This document shows, in pieces, positions 28,008 to 38,969 of a DNA stretch of 64,000 nucleotides; position 1 is the stretch's first letter, and every line of letters begins with the position of its first letter. Made by a program: the position numbers and the translations under genes. Below the pieces are notes generated by a model. The model was not told the DNA's origin. It did not search any database and saw only the letters and a list, made by a program, of their open reading frames with translations. Origin of the DNA: Bizionia sp. M204 (GTDB taxonomy: Bacteria; Bacteroidota; Bacteroidia; Flavobacteriales; Flavobacteriaceae); the NCBI RefSeq assembly GCF_023205095.1, contig NZ_CP046242.1, positions 3,151,001 to 3,215,000 of the forward strand. The letters run 5' to 3'.

Positions 28008-30494
28008 ATGTATGTATTAAAAAGAGATGGCCGGAAAGAACTCATGATGTTCGATAAAATTACAGCAAGAGTTAGAAAACTGTGTTACGGTTTAAACGAA
28101 TTAGTAGATCCTGTAAAGGTAGCTATGCGAGTTATAGAAGGACTTTATGATGGTGTTACAACCAGCGAGCTAGATAATTTAGCCGCTGAAATTGCAGCAA
28201 CCATGACAACGGCTCATCCTGATTATGCGCGTTTGGCTGCTCGAATTTCGGTGTCTAACCTACACAAAAACACTAAAAAAACGTTTAGTGAGGTGATGCA
28301 TGATTTGTATAACTACGTAAATCCTAGAACAGGAAAAGATGCGCCATTACTATCAGATGAGGTCTACCAAGTGATTATGGATAATAAAGATAAATTAGAC
28401 TCTACAATTATTTATAATCGCGATTTTGGTTATGATTATTTTGGGTTTAAAACACTTGAGCGTTCGTATTTATTAAAGCTAAATGGTAAAATTGCTGAAA
28501 GACCACAACACATGTTGATGCGTGTTTCTATAGGTATACATTTAAATGATTTAGATGCCGCTCTGGAAACCTATGAACTGATGTCTAAAAAATATTTTAC
28601 ACACGCGACACCCACACTTTTTAATTCCGGTACACCAAAACCACAAATGTCATCCTGTTTTTTATTAACCATGAAAGATGATAGTATTGATGGTATTTAT
28701 GATACATTGAAACAAACCGCCAAAATATCACAATCAGCTGGAGGTATTGGTTTAGCTATTCACAATATTCGTGCAACAGGAAGTTATATCTCTGGAACTA
28801 ACGGAACATCCAACGGTATTGTTCCTATGTTAAAAGTTTTTAACGATACAGCACGTTATGTAGATCAAGGTGGTGGAAAACGTAAAGGAAGTTTTGCCAT
28901 GTATCTTGAAACTTGGCATGCTGATATTTTCGATTTTTTAGATTTGAAGAAAAATCACGGTAAAGAAGAAATGCGTGCACGCGATTTGTTTTATGCGATG
29001 TGGATTTCTGATTTGTTCATGGAGCGGGTTCAAGAAGATGGCAAATGGACTTTAATGTGCCCGAATGAATGTCCAGGAATGGATGAAGTGCACAGTGAAG
29101 AATTTGAAGCCTTATATTTAAAATACGAAGCGGAAGGCAAAGGTAGAAAAACCATTAAGGCTCGTGAGCTTTGGGAAAAGATCCTCGAATCGCAAATTGA
29201 AACGGGAACGCCGTATATGTTGTATAAAGATGCCGCTAACCGCAAGTCCAATCAGAAAAATTTAGGCACCATTCGGTCGTCTAATTTATGTACGGAAATT
29301 ATGGAGTACACCTCCCCAGATGAGGTGGCTGTTTGTAATTTAGCATCTATTGCGTTGCCAATGTTTATTAAAAATGGCGAGTTTGATCATAAAGAACTTT
29401 ATAAAATTACCAAACGCGTTACCAAAAACTTAAACCGTGTTATTGATAGAAATTACTACCCTGTAAAAGAGGCTGAAAATTCTAATTTCCGTCACAGACC
29501 TGTTGGTTTAGGTGTTCAAGGATTGGCTGATACGTTTATAAAATTACGCATGCCTTTTACAAGTGATGCTGCTAAAAAATTAAATCAAGAAATTTTTGAA
29601 ACTCTATACTTTGCAGCAGTAACAGCTAGTATGGAAGAGGCAACAGCTGATGGTCCTTACCAAACATATGAAGGATCGCCAATAAGTCAAGGGGAATTTC
29701 AACACAACCTTTGGGGAATTAATGATAACGAATTAAGTGGTCGATGGGATTGGGCTAAACTGCGTGGAGAGGTTAAAAAACATGGTGTTAGAAACTCCTT
29801 GTTAGTTGCGCCAATGCCAACAGCAAGTACCTCTCAAATTTTGGGTAATAATGAATGTTTCGAGCCTTATACGTCTAATATTTATACGCGTCGTGTGCTA
29901 TCGGGTGAATTTATTATTGTCAACAAACACTTACTGGAAGATTTAGTAGAACTTGGTCTATGGAACGAAGGTTTAAAACAAGATATCATGCGTGCTAATG
30001 GATCAATTCAAGGTATTGAGTCTATTCCTCAAGATATTAAGGAGCTTTATAAAACGGTTTGGGAATTAAGTATGAAAGACATTATTGATATGTCACGCCA
30101 TAGAGGTTATTTTATTGACCAATCTCAATCCTTAAACCTGTTTATGGAAGGTGCAACCATGGCAAAATTAACACCTATGCATTTCTATGCTTGGAAGAGT
30201 GGTTTAAAAACAGGTATGTACTACTTAAGAACGAAAAGTGCGGTAGATGCTATTAAGTTTACCTTGGATAATAAGAAAAAGGAACAACCAGTTGCTGAAG
30301 CCATTATAGAGTCCACACCAATGGTTGATACAGTTATGGCCCAACAAAAACAGCAGGCCGTAAAAACAGCTGCTAAATTTGCTGAAAAGCAAACTCCGGA
30401 AGAGGTGGAGCCCATGTCTGCAGATGAAATGAAAGCGCTTATTGCCCAAGCAAAAGAAGCAGAAGGTGATGATTGCTTGATGTGTGGATCTTAA
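28008..30494 (+). CDS. nrdA: Ribonucleoside-diphosphate reductase large subunit (class I)
   Basis: The 828-aa protein has an N-terminal ATP-cone ([23 protein letters not shown] ... about residues 1-95), the allosteric domain. The catalytic barrel follows, with [18 protein letters not shown] holding the first redox cysteine, [26 protein letters not shown] with the active-site Cys, and the [30 protein letters not shown] loop. The extreme C-terminus ends in DDCLMCGS, the CxxC tail that passes electrons from thioredoxin. It is a complete class Ia enzyme. About 90 residues of glutamine/lysine-rich linker precede the CxxC tail. Confidence 0.96.
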   Translation: MYVLKRDGRKELMMFDKITARVRKLCYGLNELVDPVKVAMRVIEGLYDGVTTSELDNLAAEIAATMTTAHPDYARLAARISVSNLHKNTKKTFSEVMHDLYNYVNPRTGKDAPLLSDEVYQVIMDNKDKLDSTIIYNRDFGYDYFGFKTLERSYLLKLNGKIAERPQHMLMRVSIGIHLNDLDAALETYELMSKKYFTHATPTLFNSGTPKPQMSSCFLLTMKDDSIDGIYDTLKQTAKISQSAGGIGLAIHNIRATGSYISGTNGTSNGIVPMLKVFNDTARYVDQGGGKRKGSFAMYLETWHADIFDFLDLKKNHGKEEMRARDLFYAMWISDLFMERVQEDGKWTLMCPNECPGMDEVHSEEFEALYLKYEAEGKGRKTIKARELWEKILESQIETGTPYMLYKDAANRKSNQKNLGTIRSSNLCTEIMEYTSPDEVAVCNLASIALPMFIKNGEFDHKELYKITKRVTKNLNRVIDRNYYPVKEAENSNFRHRPVGLGVQGLADTFIKLRMPFTSDAAKKLNQEIFETLYFAAVTASMEEATADGPYQTYEGSPISQGEFQHNLWGINDNELSGRWDWAKLRGEVKKHGVRNSLLVAPMPTASTSQILGNNECFEPYTSNIYTRRVLSGEFIIVNKHLLEDLVELGLWNEGLKQDIMRANGSIQGIESIPQDIKELYKTVWELSMKDIIDMSRHRGYFIDQSQSLNLFMEGATMAKLTPMHFYAWKSGLKTGMYYLRTKSAVDAIKFTLDNKKKEQPVAEAIIESTPMVDTVMAQQKQQAVKTAAKFAEKQTPEEVEPMSADEMKALIAQAKEAEGDDCLMCGS

Positions 30495-30522
30495 TGATTT
30501 AAAAGATGTAATTACTATATTG

Positions 30523-30552
30523 AAAAGCACCTTGAGAGAGGTGCTTTTTTTA
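30523..30552 (+). terminator. Rho-independent terminator after nrdA
   Basis: A perfect 10-bp stem pairs AAAAGCACCT (30523-30532) with AGGTGCTTTT (30539-30548), loop 6 bases, followed by further T. Confidence 0.85.
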
Positions 30553-30710
30553 TTTGAGGATTTATTGAAATTGCTTTTGCCAAACCGAAATTTTATCAGT
30601 TTCTCAATATCTAAATGTTACTGAAACGGTTTGTATATGAAATCTAATTTGGTAAATTAAGTTGATTAAATAGTTGCCTGCATTTTTAATAACCAGAACT
30701 CATAAAAACT

Positions 30711-30739
30711 AAAAAGCATCTCCATTGGAGATGCTTTTT
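30711..30739 (-). terminator. Terminator of the phosphate-transporter gene
   Basis: A perfect 13-bp stem (30711-30723 with 30727-30739) has a 3-base loop; A- and T-runs on both sides make it usable in both directions. It lies 23 bases beyond the PiT stop on the minus strand. Confidence 0.8.
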
Positions 30740-30762
30740 TATAAAATTACTATAGGTTTAAA

Positions 30763-33063
30763 TTAACTTTCAGAATCCGGAACCGTTGCAGGTTCTACAG
30801 AGCTATCATGTGCATTATGATATTCTTCTAACAGATTCATAGTAGCATTTAGTAAATCTTTCGTTTCTAAAAGCACACTAAAATACAAGGTGGTATTTTT
30901 CGGGCTAGATTCTTCGGTTCTAGTACGCTCTACTTGTTTCTGGATTTTATGCGTTACCATATCCATAATCTCCTTTTTTCTACTTAATATAACGCCAATT
31001 TCTTCAAAAGAACGGGTGTCAAAGGCGGCTTTGGTATTAACGAATAGACGCTCAAAACGCTCATCAACTTCCTTCAGCTCTTTAATTTGGCTAAATTTCA
31101 GTTTCTTATGGTTGTTGTTAACGTGTTTGTGACTGATTTTAGAGATGTACTCTAAAGACTGTGTAATATCCTGTAAATAACCTAACACATTAATATAGAA
31201 GTTACTAGCGGCTACGCTGGATTCATCCAAATTCTTAATGAAATAGAAGATATTATCACGCAATTCATCAATTTCATTTCCAAGTTTAACAACCTGTTTT
31301 TTGTTCTTCTTCAGTAAGGATAAATCTTGTTTTGCTAAACCATTAATTGCATTGGTATAAATACGGTTACCACGTTTTATAACGTTGGCAATATTGTTGG
31401 TGCTTTCATGAATTACACCTTGAATAGAGCTACTCTCAGCACGCGTTAAACTATCTTCAGCTTTTAATTCTTTAGATTTCTTATTATGAGAAATATAGTT
31501 TCTTACTAATAAAACCGCAGCGAAAAGTAATAAAACAGGAACCATAACATTCACGTTCCAATTCAATAAGTAGGCAATTAAGGCTGCAGCAATAAATGCA
31601 ATAAACGCCGTGAAGAACCAACCTCCAATAACATTTAAAACACCAGCTACTCGGTATACGGCACTTTCTGCTCCCCAAGCACGATCCGCTAATGATGTAC
31701 CCATAGCAACCATAAACGTTACATAAGTGGTAGAAAGCGGTAATTTCATAGAGGTTGCAATAGAAATTAATACAGCAGCAACCATAAGGTTAACGGCAGC
31801 ACGAACTAAATCGAAAGCTGGTAACTCATAGGTTTTATCCTTTTTTAAATTTAAAACAGGTATTTCAAATTGCTTATCAATTTTTTTCTGCCATGATTCT
31901 GGTAAAATATAAGATGACATTTGCGATGCTAAAACGGCAAAACGCACAAACCCTCGCGATAAAAAGTTAGGCTGAAAACGTTCTTTTGTTTCACCTTGAC
32001 TTGATAAATCTAATGAGGTTTTTACAACACCTTTCGCCTTACTAGAAAACCATAATGTGGCAACCATAATTAAACCTGCACCAACTAATAAATAAGTAGG
32101 TGTTGCTACCTTATCGGCTAGGAAGCCCATACTAAACGTTTCTGCAGGAAGACCTGAAGCGACCCAAGTACTGTAAGAAAGCCAGCCAGCAATTGGAACA
32201 CCAATAAAGTTAACTAAATCGTTTCCAGCAAAAGCCAATGCTAAAGCAAAGGTTCCGACTAAAATAATGAGTTTATAAATATTTGCTTTGAAAACAGTGA
32301 TAAATAGATATGATATTAATGACCAAAGTACTAAACTAGCAAGTAAAATATAGGTAAGTTGGTGTTCAATAAATTCGTTTATCGTATCGCCATTTAGAAT
32401 TGCGAAAGCATCATCTGCAAATGATGTACCTTTTAAACCTTTGATAAAAATAAAATAGGTAATAGATGATAAAGCTATACCTCCAAAAAAGGCACCTACC
32501 CAATTAGCTTTTTTCTCAAAGTTATAAGACAACAATAGCCTTGCAACCCACTGAACAGCTGCACCAATAGAAAATGCGACGACGACGGATAGGAGTATTC
32601 CAAAGATAATTTCTGCCGCCTTTGAGGTGTTGATGTAGTCTACTAAATCAGTGAAACTTCCTCCATCATGACCAATTTTAATTAAAGACATTGCAACGGA
32701 AGCTCCTAATAATTCAAATACTATGGATACCGTTGTAGATGTTGGCATCCCAACTGAATTAAAAAAGTCTAACAATAGGATGTCTGTAATCATGACAGCC
32801 ATAAAGATGATCATGATTTCATCAAACATAAATTCGTGTGGGTTGAAAATACCTTTTCGGGCAACTTCCATCATACCACTAGAAAAAACGGCTCCTACGG
32901 CTACACCAACACTAGCAACAATCATGATTGTTTTAAATGAAATGGCTTTTGAGCCTATGGCTGAATTCAAGAAATTCACCGCATCATTACTCACACCTAC
33001 CACCAAATCAGCAACTGCTAATACGGCCAAGGCAATAATCATTAATAAGTATATATTATCCAT
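30763..33063 (-). CDS. PiT family inorganic phosphate transporter with C-terminal PhoU/DUF47-like region
   Basis: The 766-aa protein carries two PHO4 halves. The first includes the GVSNDAVNFLNSAIGSKA signature at about residues 23-40 and MPTSTTVSIVFELLGA. The second includes AFAGNDLVNFIGVPIAG and the LPLSTTYVTFMVAMGTSLADRAWG block. From about residue 540 to the end it is a helical, PhoU/DUF47-like cytoplasmic domain. The total length is larger than that of simple PiT proteins (420-550 aa), as is common in Bacteroidota. It imports phosphate with Na+ or H+. It is followed in the minus direction by a terminator and preceded by the lipoprotein and receptor genes on the same strand. Confidence 0.92.
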   Translation of the reverse strand: MDNIYLLMIIALAVLAVADLVVGVSNDAVNFLNSAIGSKAISFKTIMIVASVGVAVGAVFSSGMMEVARKGIFNPHEFMFDEIMIIFMAVMITDILLLDFFNSVGMPTSTTVSIVFELLGASVAMSLIKIGHDGGSFTDLVDYINTSKAAEIIFGILLSVVVAFSIGAAVQWVARLLLSYNFEKKANWVGAFFGGIALSSITYFIFIKGLKGTSFADDAFAILNGDTINEFIEHQLTYILLASLVLWSLISYLFITVFKANIYKLIILVGTFALALAFAGNDLVNFIGVPIAGWLSYSTWVASGLPAETFSMGFLADKVATPTYLLVGAGLIMVATLWFSSKAKGVVKTSLDLSSQGETKERFQPNFLSRGFVRFAVLASQMSSYILPESWQKKIDKQFEIPVLNLKKDKTYELPAFDLVRAAVNLMVAAVLISIATSMKLPLSTTYVTFMVAMGTSLADRAWGAESAVYRVAGVLNVIGGWFFTAFIAFIAAALIAYLLNWNVNVMVPVLLLFAAVLLVRNYISHNKKSKELKAEDSLTRAESSSIQGVIHESTNNIANVIKRGNRIYTNAINGLAKQDLSLLKKNKKQVVKLGNEIDELRDNIFYFIKNLDESSVAASNFYINVLGYLQDITQSLEYISKISHKHVNNNHKKLKFSQIKELKEVDERFERLFVNTKAAFDTRSFEEIGVILSRKKEIMDMVTHKIQKQVERTRTEESSPKNTTLYFSVLLETKDLLNATMNLLEEYHNAHDSSVEPATVPDSES

Positions 33064-33226
33064 ACGTTACTTTAAAATAGTTTGCAAATATCTATAGTGT
33101 TTGGAATTGTAATGTTACCTAAATGTTAACTTTTAGGCGTTTCATATTTTTTGATGTGAAATATTTTTGAAAACAGAAAACTGTAAAACAAGGTTAAAGC
33201 TTAATAAGTTAAGGTGCATAACCCGA

Positions 33227-33263
33227 AAAGACCGACCGAAACTAAAAGTTTCAGGCAGTCTTT
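33227..33263 (-). terminator. Likely terminator of the beta-helix lipoprotein gene
   Basis: An imperfect long stem (about 16 bp with a mismatch and G-T pairs; outer arms AAAGAC/GTCTTT, inner arms GAAAC/GTTTC) lies 27 bases after the lipoprotein stop in the minus direction, ending in TTTT. Confidence 0.5.
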
Positions 33264-33289
33264 CCATACTCTAAACTAATTCTGTTTTT

Positions 33290-34486
33290 TTATTCAGCAG
33301 TCCATAGTGCACCCCAAGTAGCATAATCTGTTCCTGTTCCGTTTGTGGCTCCTGATATAAAATCAGTTTCTTCAAATGGAACTTGTGTGTCGTTTTTCAT
33401 GGTAAGGGTAACGTCAGTAAATGTGACATTTGTAACCTGTAAATTACCATTTATTACGCCATTTCCTGTTGGATTATCCCCTAAATCACCATCTAAATCA
33501 AAGCCCTCTCCATAACCTTGAATAAGTATATTGTTAAAAATCCCTTGTGTTCCAGCTCTTAAACGAATGGCTTCGCTATCTGGATCATTGGCAGTTCCTA
33601 AACCGATAATTGTTAAATTGGTAACCGTTGGTTTTGAGTAATAACCGCCTTCATTACTAAAGTCTGTGTTATACCCATCGGCTTCAATGCCTTTGTCATG
33701 CTCAGAACCATGTTTAATATAGGCATTTGTAATGGTTCCCGTATAACCTTCAGTCCAATCAATAGAATCGTCTTGGGCGTTAATCACGGATACATAGCTT
33801 ACGTTAACCGTTCCGCCAAAAAACTCAACACCATCATCTTTTCCTTCATAGGCTTGAATGTACTCAACAACGGTTTCGTTTCCAACACCATAAAATGAAA
33901 ACGCGTTATTTTCAGATTGACCGTCTGCCGCACCACCGGAATATTCTACACGCATATGACGTAACGTGCCAGAGGAATCATTACTCATATTTCCACCGTA
34001 AGGTAAACTAGCAATTTCAGATGTTGATGTTCCAGAACCTGTTACGGAGTTAATAGGCGCTTTACCTAAAATAATTAATCCACCCCAATCTCCAGCAGCT
34101 GGCGATGGCGCATTAGATGTCATGACAATTGGATTATTTGCCGTTCCAGTTGCAATAATTTTTGCGCCTTGGGAAATAGCAATATATACATCAGCTCCTG
34201 TAGCTTCAGCATAAATTGTTGCACCTTCGTTAATGATGAGATTCGTTCCTGAAGCCATGATTACAGGACCGCTAATACGGTAGCATTTGTTAGCTTCTAA
34301 TTCTAAATCTGACGTGTACTCGGCAGCTGGAATAGTGGTACATAAATCGTTCGTATTGTCATTACCATTGCCATTGTTATTTACCACACTGCTACTGTCA
34401 TTAATAACAATATCTGCGGTGTCATCTGATGAGCAAGAGAAAAGCATGGTTACAATTGCTAATCCTAAAATTACATTGTTTTTCAT
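33290..34486 (-). CDS. Beta-helix lipoprotein paired with a TonB-dependent receptor
   Basis: The 398-aa protein has a lipoprotein signal peptide (VTMLFSCSSDD, Cys at about residue 18), a short Ser/Asn/Asp-rich linker, and then a series of repeats (LIINEGATIYAEAT, VMTSNAPSPAAGDWGGLIILG, MRVEYSGGA, VEYIQAYEGKDDGVEFFGGTVNVSYVSVINAQDDSIDW) that look like a right-handed parallel beta-helix. It sits 40 bases after the TonB-dependent receptor gene and is surely co-transcribed with it. No SusD gene is present, so this protein may be the receptor's surface partner. Its ligand is unknown. Confidence 0.8.
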   Translation of the reverse strand: MKNNVILGLAIVTMLFSCSSDDTADIVINDSSSVVNNNGNGNDNTNDLCTTIPAAEYTSDLELEANKCYRISGPVIMASGTNLIINEGATIYAEATGADVYIAISQGAKIIATGTANNPIVMTSNAPSPAAGDWGGLIILGKAPINSVTGSGTSTSEIASLPYGGNMSNDSSGTLRHMRVEYSGGAADGQSENNAFSFYGVGNETVVEYIQAYEGKDDGVEFFGGTVNVSYVSVINAQDDSIDWTEGYTGTITNAYIKHGSEHDKGIEADGYNTDFSNEGGYYSKPTVTNLTIIGLGTANDPDSEAIRLRAGTQGIFNNILIQGYGEGFDLDGDLGDNPTGNGVINGNLQVTNVTFTDVTLTMKNDTQVPFEETDFISGATNGTGTDYATWGALWTAE

Positions 34487-34526
34487 TGTGTTTTTGTTTA
34501 ATTAATTTCTATTGTTAAAGTGATTG

Positions 34527-37340
34527 TTAAAATGTGTATTTAAGTTGTAAGCTTATATCCATGCCGCGTTTGTAATCTGATACGCCTTTGCCATTTGCTG
34601 AATTAACCACAACATCTCCTAAAGTGGTTTCTCTAATATATGTAACGGTTGGATTTAATAAATTCATGACACTTAAGTTGACTTCAAACGTGTTGCTAAA
34701 TGTGTTTTTCCAAATAAAATCTAGCGTTGGAACACCCTTTTCAATTACATTTCCTAATTGTCCAGAACCTAAAGCATCAATTCTGTCCGAGAAGTAAGAG
34801 AATACTAAATTGGCAACGGGTTTGTAGTTTTTAAATGTTGGAGAATAACTAATATCGGCATTCAGTAAGAAAGGTGAGGCACCTTGAAGTTGGTCTTTTG
34901 TTCTATTAAAACTCACATCGTAAAAATCGCCATCAATACGCTCATACAAATCTTGAGTGGTGTACATATACGTGGCATTTAGTCCAATAGATAAATCGGT
35001 GTCATCATTTTCATTGGTTATCAAATTTTTTCTGACTTCCAATTCAATGCCGTAAACATTAGCTTTATCACCTGTTCTAAAATAGCGTTGTGTGCCTGTA
35101 GCATCCGCACCAACAACTAAATTAATGGGGTCTTTAATGATTTTTGTGAAAGCGCCAAGCGATAAAATTTCACTTTTGCTGAAAAACCATTCGTATTTTA
35201 AATCCAAATTATAAATTTTAGAATAGCCTGCTTCTAGCAAATCTGGATTTCCACCAACACGAACTGAAATATCTTCGTAAACAAATGGTGCTACTTCTTT
35301 AAATTCTGGTAGGGATGCTGTTTGGCTGGCAGAAAACCGTAAGTTTTGGTCTTCATTCAGGCTATGCTTAATATTTAAGCTTGGCAGGAATAAGTTGTTT
35401 TTGGAAGTAATTTCATCAGTGCCTCGTAATCCTAAATTTATCACATCAAAAGCAATAGTTTGCTCAATAGATTCTAAACGGACACCTGGAACAAACAACC
35501 AATTATCGCCTGCTTTAATTTCGGCATTTACATAACCTGCATAAATATCTAATCGGCCTTGGTAGGTGTTTTCTGGAAGTCCAGGTCTGTTGGTGTTGGT
35601 GTATCCAGGAATGGGTTTAATTACTTTTATTTCATAAAGTCCACCGCTGTTTTCATTAACTTGAAGATTATTTAATGAAAATATACTGTTGAAATTATTG
35701 ACATCCGTAACGGGATAATTACCTTGAACAATATCATAACCATAACGAATGTTATTAAAATTACGCGTTTTGCTTTTACCATTATAACCAATATTTAATG
35801 TGAGTTTTTCGGTAGCTTGATAAGCTAAATTTAAGTTTCCGTTATATTCATCATCGGTAATACTTTGAAAGTAACGTTGATTATCATAATCCACATTGCT
35901 ATAAAAAATTGGGTTTGTATTGGGATTGTTATCAAAAGCTAAATGGTAGTTTTCTAAACTGATTCGTTTACGGTCTGGCTGATCGGCATTTACATAATTA
36001 TAGCCAAACCCCCAATCCACTTCAATTTTTCCCGATTTATGATTACCTAATAATTGGTTAACAAACATTTTAGTTTGGTCAAACTGTACATTCATTTGGT
36101 AGAAACCTTCATCTGTATTTTGAATGGCATCTCTGTTTTTTCCATTTCCATTGGTGCCAAAATACCCAACAACATCGGATGCGTTATTAATAAAAACCGA
36201 GCTGTATTTAACGGAATTGGCATCGTCTATTTTGTAGTTTACGTTTGCCATAGCTGTTGTTGTTGTGGCATATTCATACTCTTCAGCACTATCCACAAAG
36301 GCTTTTTTCTCGGTAAGCGTAAAATCTCTTGTAGTTCCTTGGCGGTATTCAAAATTGTTTTCAAAAGAACCGGTAGCAAAAATGCTTAAGCGCGAACCAT
36401 TTTTAAAATGAAACGATGTTCCAGTAGAAGCACCATAGCTTACATTTATAGGTGTTCCAGCAGAAACAGGATCGATACCATGGGATAATACCACAGCAAA
36501 CGGGTTGTGATCATAGCGACCATAATATCCGAAATACCCAGTTCCTTCGCTTTTCACAAAATCTTTATCAATGGCATTGGTATTAAAACCACTTCCCATA
36601 TAAACATCTAAAAACCCATTTCCATTGTAGTCCTTAGAGTTGATGTTAACATTTCCCGCTGAAAAATCACCATAAAAACCAACCGCATAGGCTTTACTGA
36701 TAGAAACGTTTTCAATAATATCGGAAGAGAACAAATCTAAATCCATGTTTTTCTTATTCACATCATTGGATGGAAGTGATAAACCATTCATGGTAGTGTT
36801 TAAGTAACGATCGCCCAATCCACGAACATATACGTTGCTGGAACCTTCCTGTTTAGAAACCCCTGATATTTTGGCAACAGCTCCTGCCGCATTGCTCACG
36901 CCTTTTCGTGATAACTCCTCGGCGCCAATACTTTGTTTAATTTCAACGGCTTTTTTCTGTTCTAATAATAAAGCTACTTCACTTTCTCGTTTGGTTGTAG
37001 TTGTTATAACAACTTCATCTAATGATGCTGCGTTTGCAGCCATAGGTAAATTTATCTCAGTAACCTTTCCGGCAATTATAGTTGCTTCTACCTCTTGAGT
37101 TTCGTAGCCAACAAAACTATAAACAATGGTGTATGTGCCAGCTTTTAAATTGTCTATTAGATATAAACCATCCATATCGGTTGTAGTACCTTTTGTAGTT
37201 CCTTTAATTAAAACATTGGCAAAAGGAAGCGGCTCATTGTTATATTCTTTGTCAGCAATTTTGCCAGCTAAAGAACCCGTATTTTGAGAATAGGATATTA
37301 GCGTTGTAAATAATAGTAGATTAAGAAGTAAATATTTCAT
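34527..37340 (-). CDS. TonB-dependent receptor with carboxypeptidase-regulatory domain
   Basis: The start was set at the ATG 37340, whose product begins MKYLLLNLLLFTTLISYSQ, a good signal peptide; an upstream GTG at 37394 would add 18 non-signal residues. The 937-aa protein then has a CarboxypepD_reg domain (about residues 25-100), a plug domain (about 110-230, with GVSNAAGAVAKISGVSKQEGSSNVYVRGLGDRYLNTTMNG) and a 22-strand-type barrel to the C-terminal FSLQLKYTF-like end (SLQLKYTF). It imports a large or scarce ligand across the outer membrane using TonB energy. It is co-transcribed with the beta-helix lipoprotein. The nearby PiT gene on the same strand invites a phosphate-related guess, which is not proven. 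Confidence 0.9.
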   Translation of the reverse strand: MKYLLLNLLLFTTLISYSQNTGSLAGKIADKEYNNEPLPFANVLIKGTTKGTTTDMDGLYLIDNLKAGTYTIVYSFVGYETQEVEATIIAGKVTEINLPMAANAASLDEVVITTTTKRESEVALLLEQKKAVEIKQSIGAEELSRKGVSNAAGAVAKISGVSKQEGSSNVYVRGLGDRYLNTTMNGLSLPSNDVNKKNMDLDLFSSDIIENVSISKAYAVGFYGDFSAGNVNINSKDYNGNGFLDVYMGSGFNTNAIDKDFVKSEGTGYFGYYGRYDHNPFAVVLSHGIDPVSAGTPINVSYGASTGTSFHFKNGSRLSIFATGSFENNFEYRQGTTRDFTLTEKKAFVDSAEEYEYATTTTAMANVNYKIDDANSVKYSSVFINNASDVVGYFGTNGNGKNRDAIQNTDEGFYQMNVQFDQTKMFVNQLLGNHKSGKIEVDWGFGYNYVNADQPDRKRISLENYHLAFDNNPNTNPIFYSNVDYDNQRYFQSITDDEYNGNLNLAYQATEKLTLNIGYNGKSKTRNFNNIRYGYDIVQGNYPVTDVNNFNSIFSLNNLQVNENSGGLYEIKVIKPIPGYTNTNRPGLPENTYQGRLDIYAGYVNAEIKAGDNWLFVPGVRLESIEQTIAFDVINLGLRGTDEITSKNNLFLPSLNIKHSLNEDQNLRFSASQTASLPEFKEVAPFVYEDISVRVGGNPDLLEAGYSKIYNLDLKYEWFFSKSEILSLGAFTKIIKDPINLVVGADATGTQRYFRTGDKANVYGIELEVRKNLITNENDDTDLSIGLNATYMYTTQDLYERIDGDFYDVSFNRTKDQLQGASPFLLNADISYSPTFKNYKPVANLVFSYFSDRIDALGSGQLGNVIEKGVPTLDFIWKNTFSNTFEVNLSVMNLLNPTVTYIRETTLGDVVVNSANGKGVSDYKRGMDISLQLKYTF

Positions 37341-37513
37341 GTGGTTTTTTACAAAATTTCTTACGGCAAAGAAACTGTAGAGATGTAAAGTCACGGTTAA
37401 CTAGGTATTAAACCTGTATCATAAAAACATTACCTAAAAGTTATGAGATTTTCTAAATAATCTGATTTCGAAACGGTTTCTTAACATTGAAAAAATACTA
37501 TCTTGCAAGTCAA

Positions 37514-37521
37514 TAGATTTG
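37514..37521 (+). promoter_or_regulatory. -7 box four bases before the dgt start codon
   Basis: TAGATTTG matches TAnnTTTG and ends four bases before the ATG at 37526. A TTG at 37487-37489 may serve as the -33 element (spacer 24, slightly long). Suggests leaderless transcription. Confidence 0.45.
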
Positions 37522-37525
37522 TACA

Positions 37526-38869
37526 ATGAACTGGGAACAATTATTATCATTAAAGCGTTTTGGCGATACGAATAAACGCTTGCGAAAAGAGCAAGATGAA
37601 ACACGTTTAGGTTTTGAAGTTGATTATGATCGTATCATATTTTCTTCAGAATTTAGAAGTTTACAAGATAAAACGCAGGTTATTCCCTTATCCCAAACAG
37701 ATTTTGTTCACACACGATTAACCCATAGTTTGGAAGTCAGTGTGGTTGGAAGAACACTTGGACGACTAGCAGGCAAACAGTTAATTGAAAAATATCCACA
37801 TTTACAAAATATTCATGGCTATCAACCAAACGATTTTGGTGCTATTGTAGCCGCTGCCGCTTTGGCTCATGATATTGGAAATCCACCTTTTGGACATTCA
37901 GGAGAAAAAGCCATAGGTGAATTTTTTAAAACAGGTGCAGGCAAAACATTCCAGTCGGAATTGACTGATAAAGAATATCAAGATTTATGTGATTTTGAGG
38001 GCAATGCCAATGGGTTTAAAATCCTAACGGAAAGCCGTATTGGTCGGGAAGGTGGTTTACGTTTAAGCTATTCTACGCTTGGTGCTTTTACAAAATACCC
38101 TAAAGAATCCTTGCCTAAAAAGCCAACTAAACATATTGCCGATAAGAAATATGGCTTTTTTCAAGCAGATAAAACCGCTTTTGAAGATGTGGCTAGTGAA
38201 TTGGGTTTAATTACGAGGAGAACGGATGATAATATAAGCTATGCTAGGCATCCATTAACCTTTTTGATAGAGGCAGCTGATGATATTTGCTACACCATAA
38301 TCGATTTTGAAGATGGTATTAATTTAGGTCTTATTCAAGAGGAGTTTGCTTTGGAATATTTAATTAAATTGGTTCGAGATAATATACAAACCAATAAATA
38401 CTACCAATTATCAACTACCCAAGACCGCATTAGTTATTTACGAGCATTGGCAATAAATACATTGATAAATGAAGCCGTTTCTGTATTTATTGAAAATGAG
38501 GAAGCTATTTTAAATGATACCTTCCAAACTGCCTTATTGGATAAAAGTAAGTATGAAGCACAAATTACCGATATTATTAATATTAGTATTAAAAACGTCT
38601 ATCAATCCAAGGAAGTTCTAGAAAAGGAAATAATGGGATACCGTGTTATAAATACATTATTGGAAACTTATGTGTCTGCTGTTAACAATGCTCATAATGG
38701 CACAGCTTCCAATTACGATACATTAATTTTAAACACCTTATCCGAGAGTATCAATATTCAAGAAGATTTAATTTATAAACGACTTTTAAATGTTTGTAAT
38801 TATGTAGCGTCTTTATCAGATAGTCGCGCAATTCTAATTTATAAGAAAATAAAGGGAATGGCTTTTTAG
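37526..38869 (+). CDS. dgt: Deoxyguanosinetriphosphate triphosphohydrolase
   Basis: The 447-aa protein has the HD-domain metal site of dNTPases: an N-terminal FRSLQDKTQVIPLSQTDFVHTRLTHSLEVS with the first His, then VAAAALAHDIGNPPFGHSGEKAI with the paired His-Asp. Downstream are DFEGNANGFKIL and YARHPLTFLIEAADDICYTIIDFEDG with the later Asp ligand. This is the class of dGTPases (Dgt) that remove triphosphate from dGTP and other dNTPs and so tune the dNTP pool. The gene stands alone. Confidence 0.93.
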   Translation: MNWEQLLSLKRFGDTNKRLRKEQDETRLGFEVDYDRIIFSSEFRSLQDKTQVIPLSQTDFVHTRLTHSLEVSVVGRTLGRLAGKQLIEKYPHLQNIHGYQPNDFGAIVAAAALAHDIGNPPFGHSGEKAIGEFFKTGAGKTFQSELTDKEYQDLCDFEGNANGFKILTESRIGREGGLRLSYSTLGAFTKYPKESLPKKPTKHIADKKYGFFQADKTAFEDVASELGLITRRTDDNISYARHPLTFLIEAADDICYTIIDFEDGINLGLIQEEFALEYLIKLVRDNIQTNKYYQLSTTQDRISYLRALAINTLINEAVSVFIENEEAILNDTFQTALLDKSKYEAQITDIINISIKNVYQSKEVLEKEIMGYRVINTLLETYVSAVNNAHNGTASNYDTLILNTLSESINIQEDLIYKRLLNVCNYVASLSDSRAILIYKKIKGMAF

Positions 38870-38969
38870 TAAGATAAAACTCTCAAAACCAGCTATTAAT
38901 CGAAATTATTTGCATATTAACGATGTGTTTTTTATATTTAGCTTATAAAATTAATTGAACTTGACTAAA

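Noticed and set aside
36054-36389. 111-aa cysteine-rich frame antisense to the TonB-dependent receptor
   Set aside because: Antisense to the barrel; the cysteines come from reversed ACA/GCA codons, with no family match.
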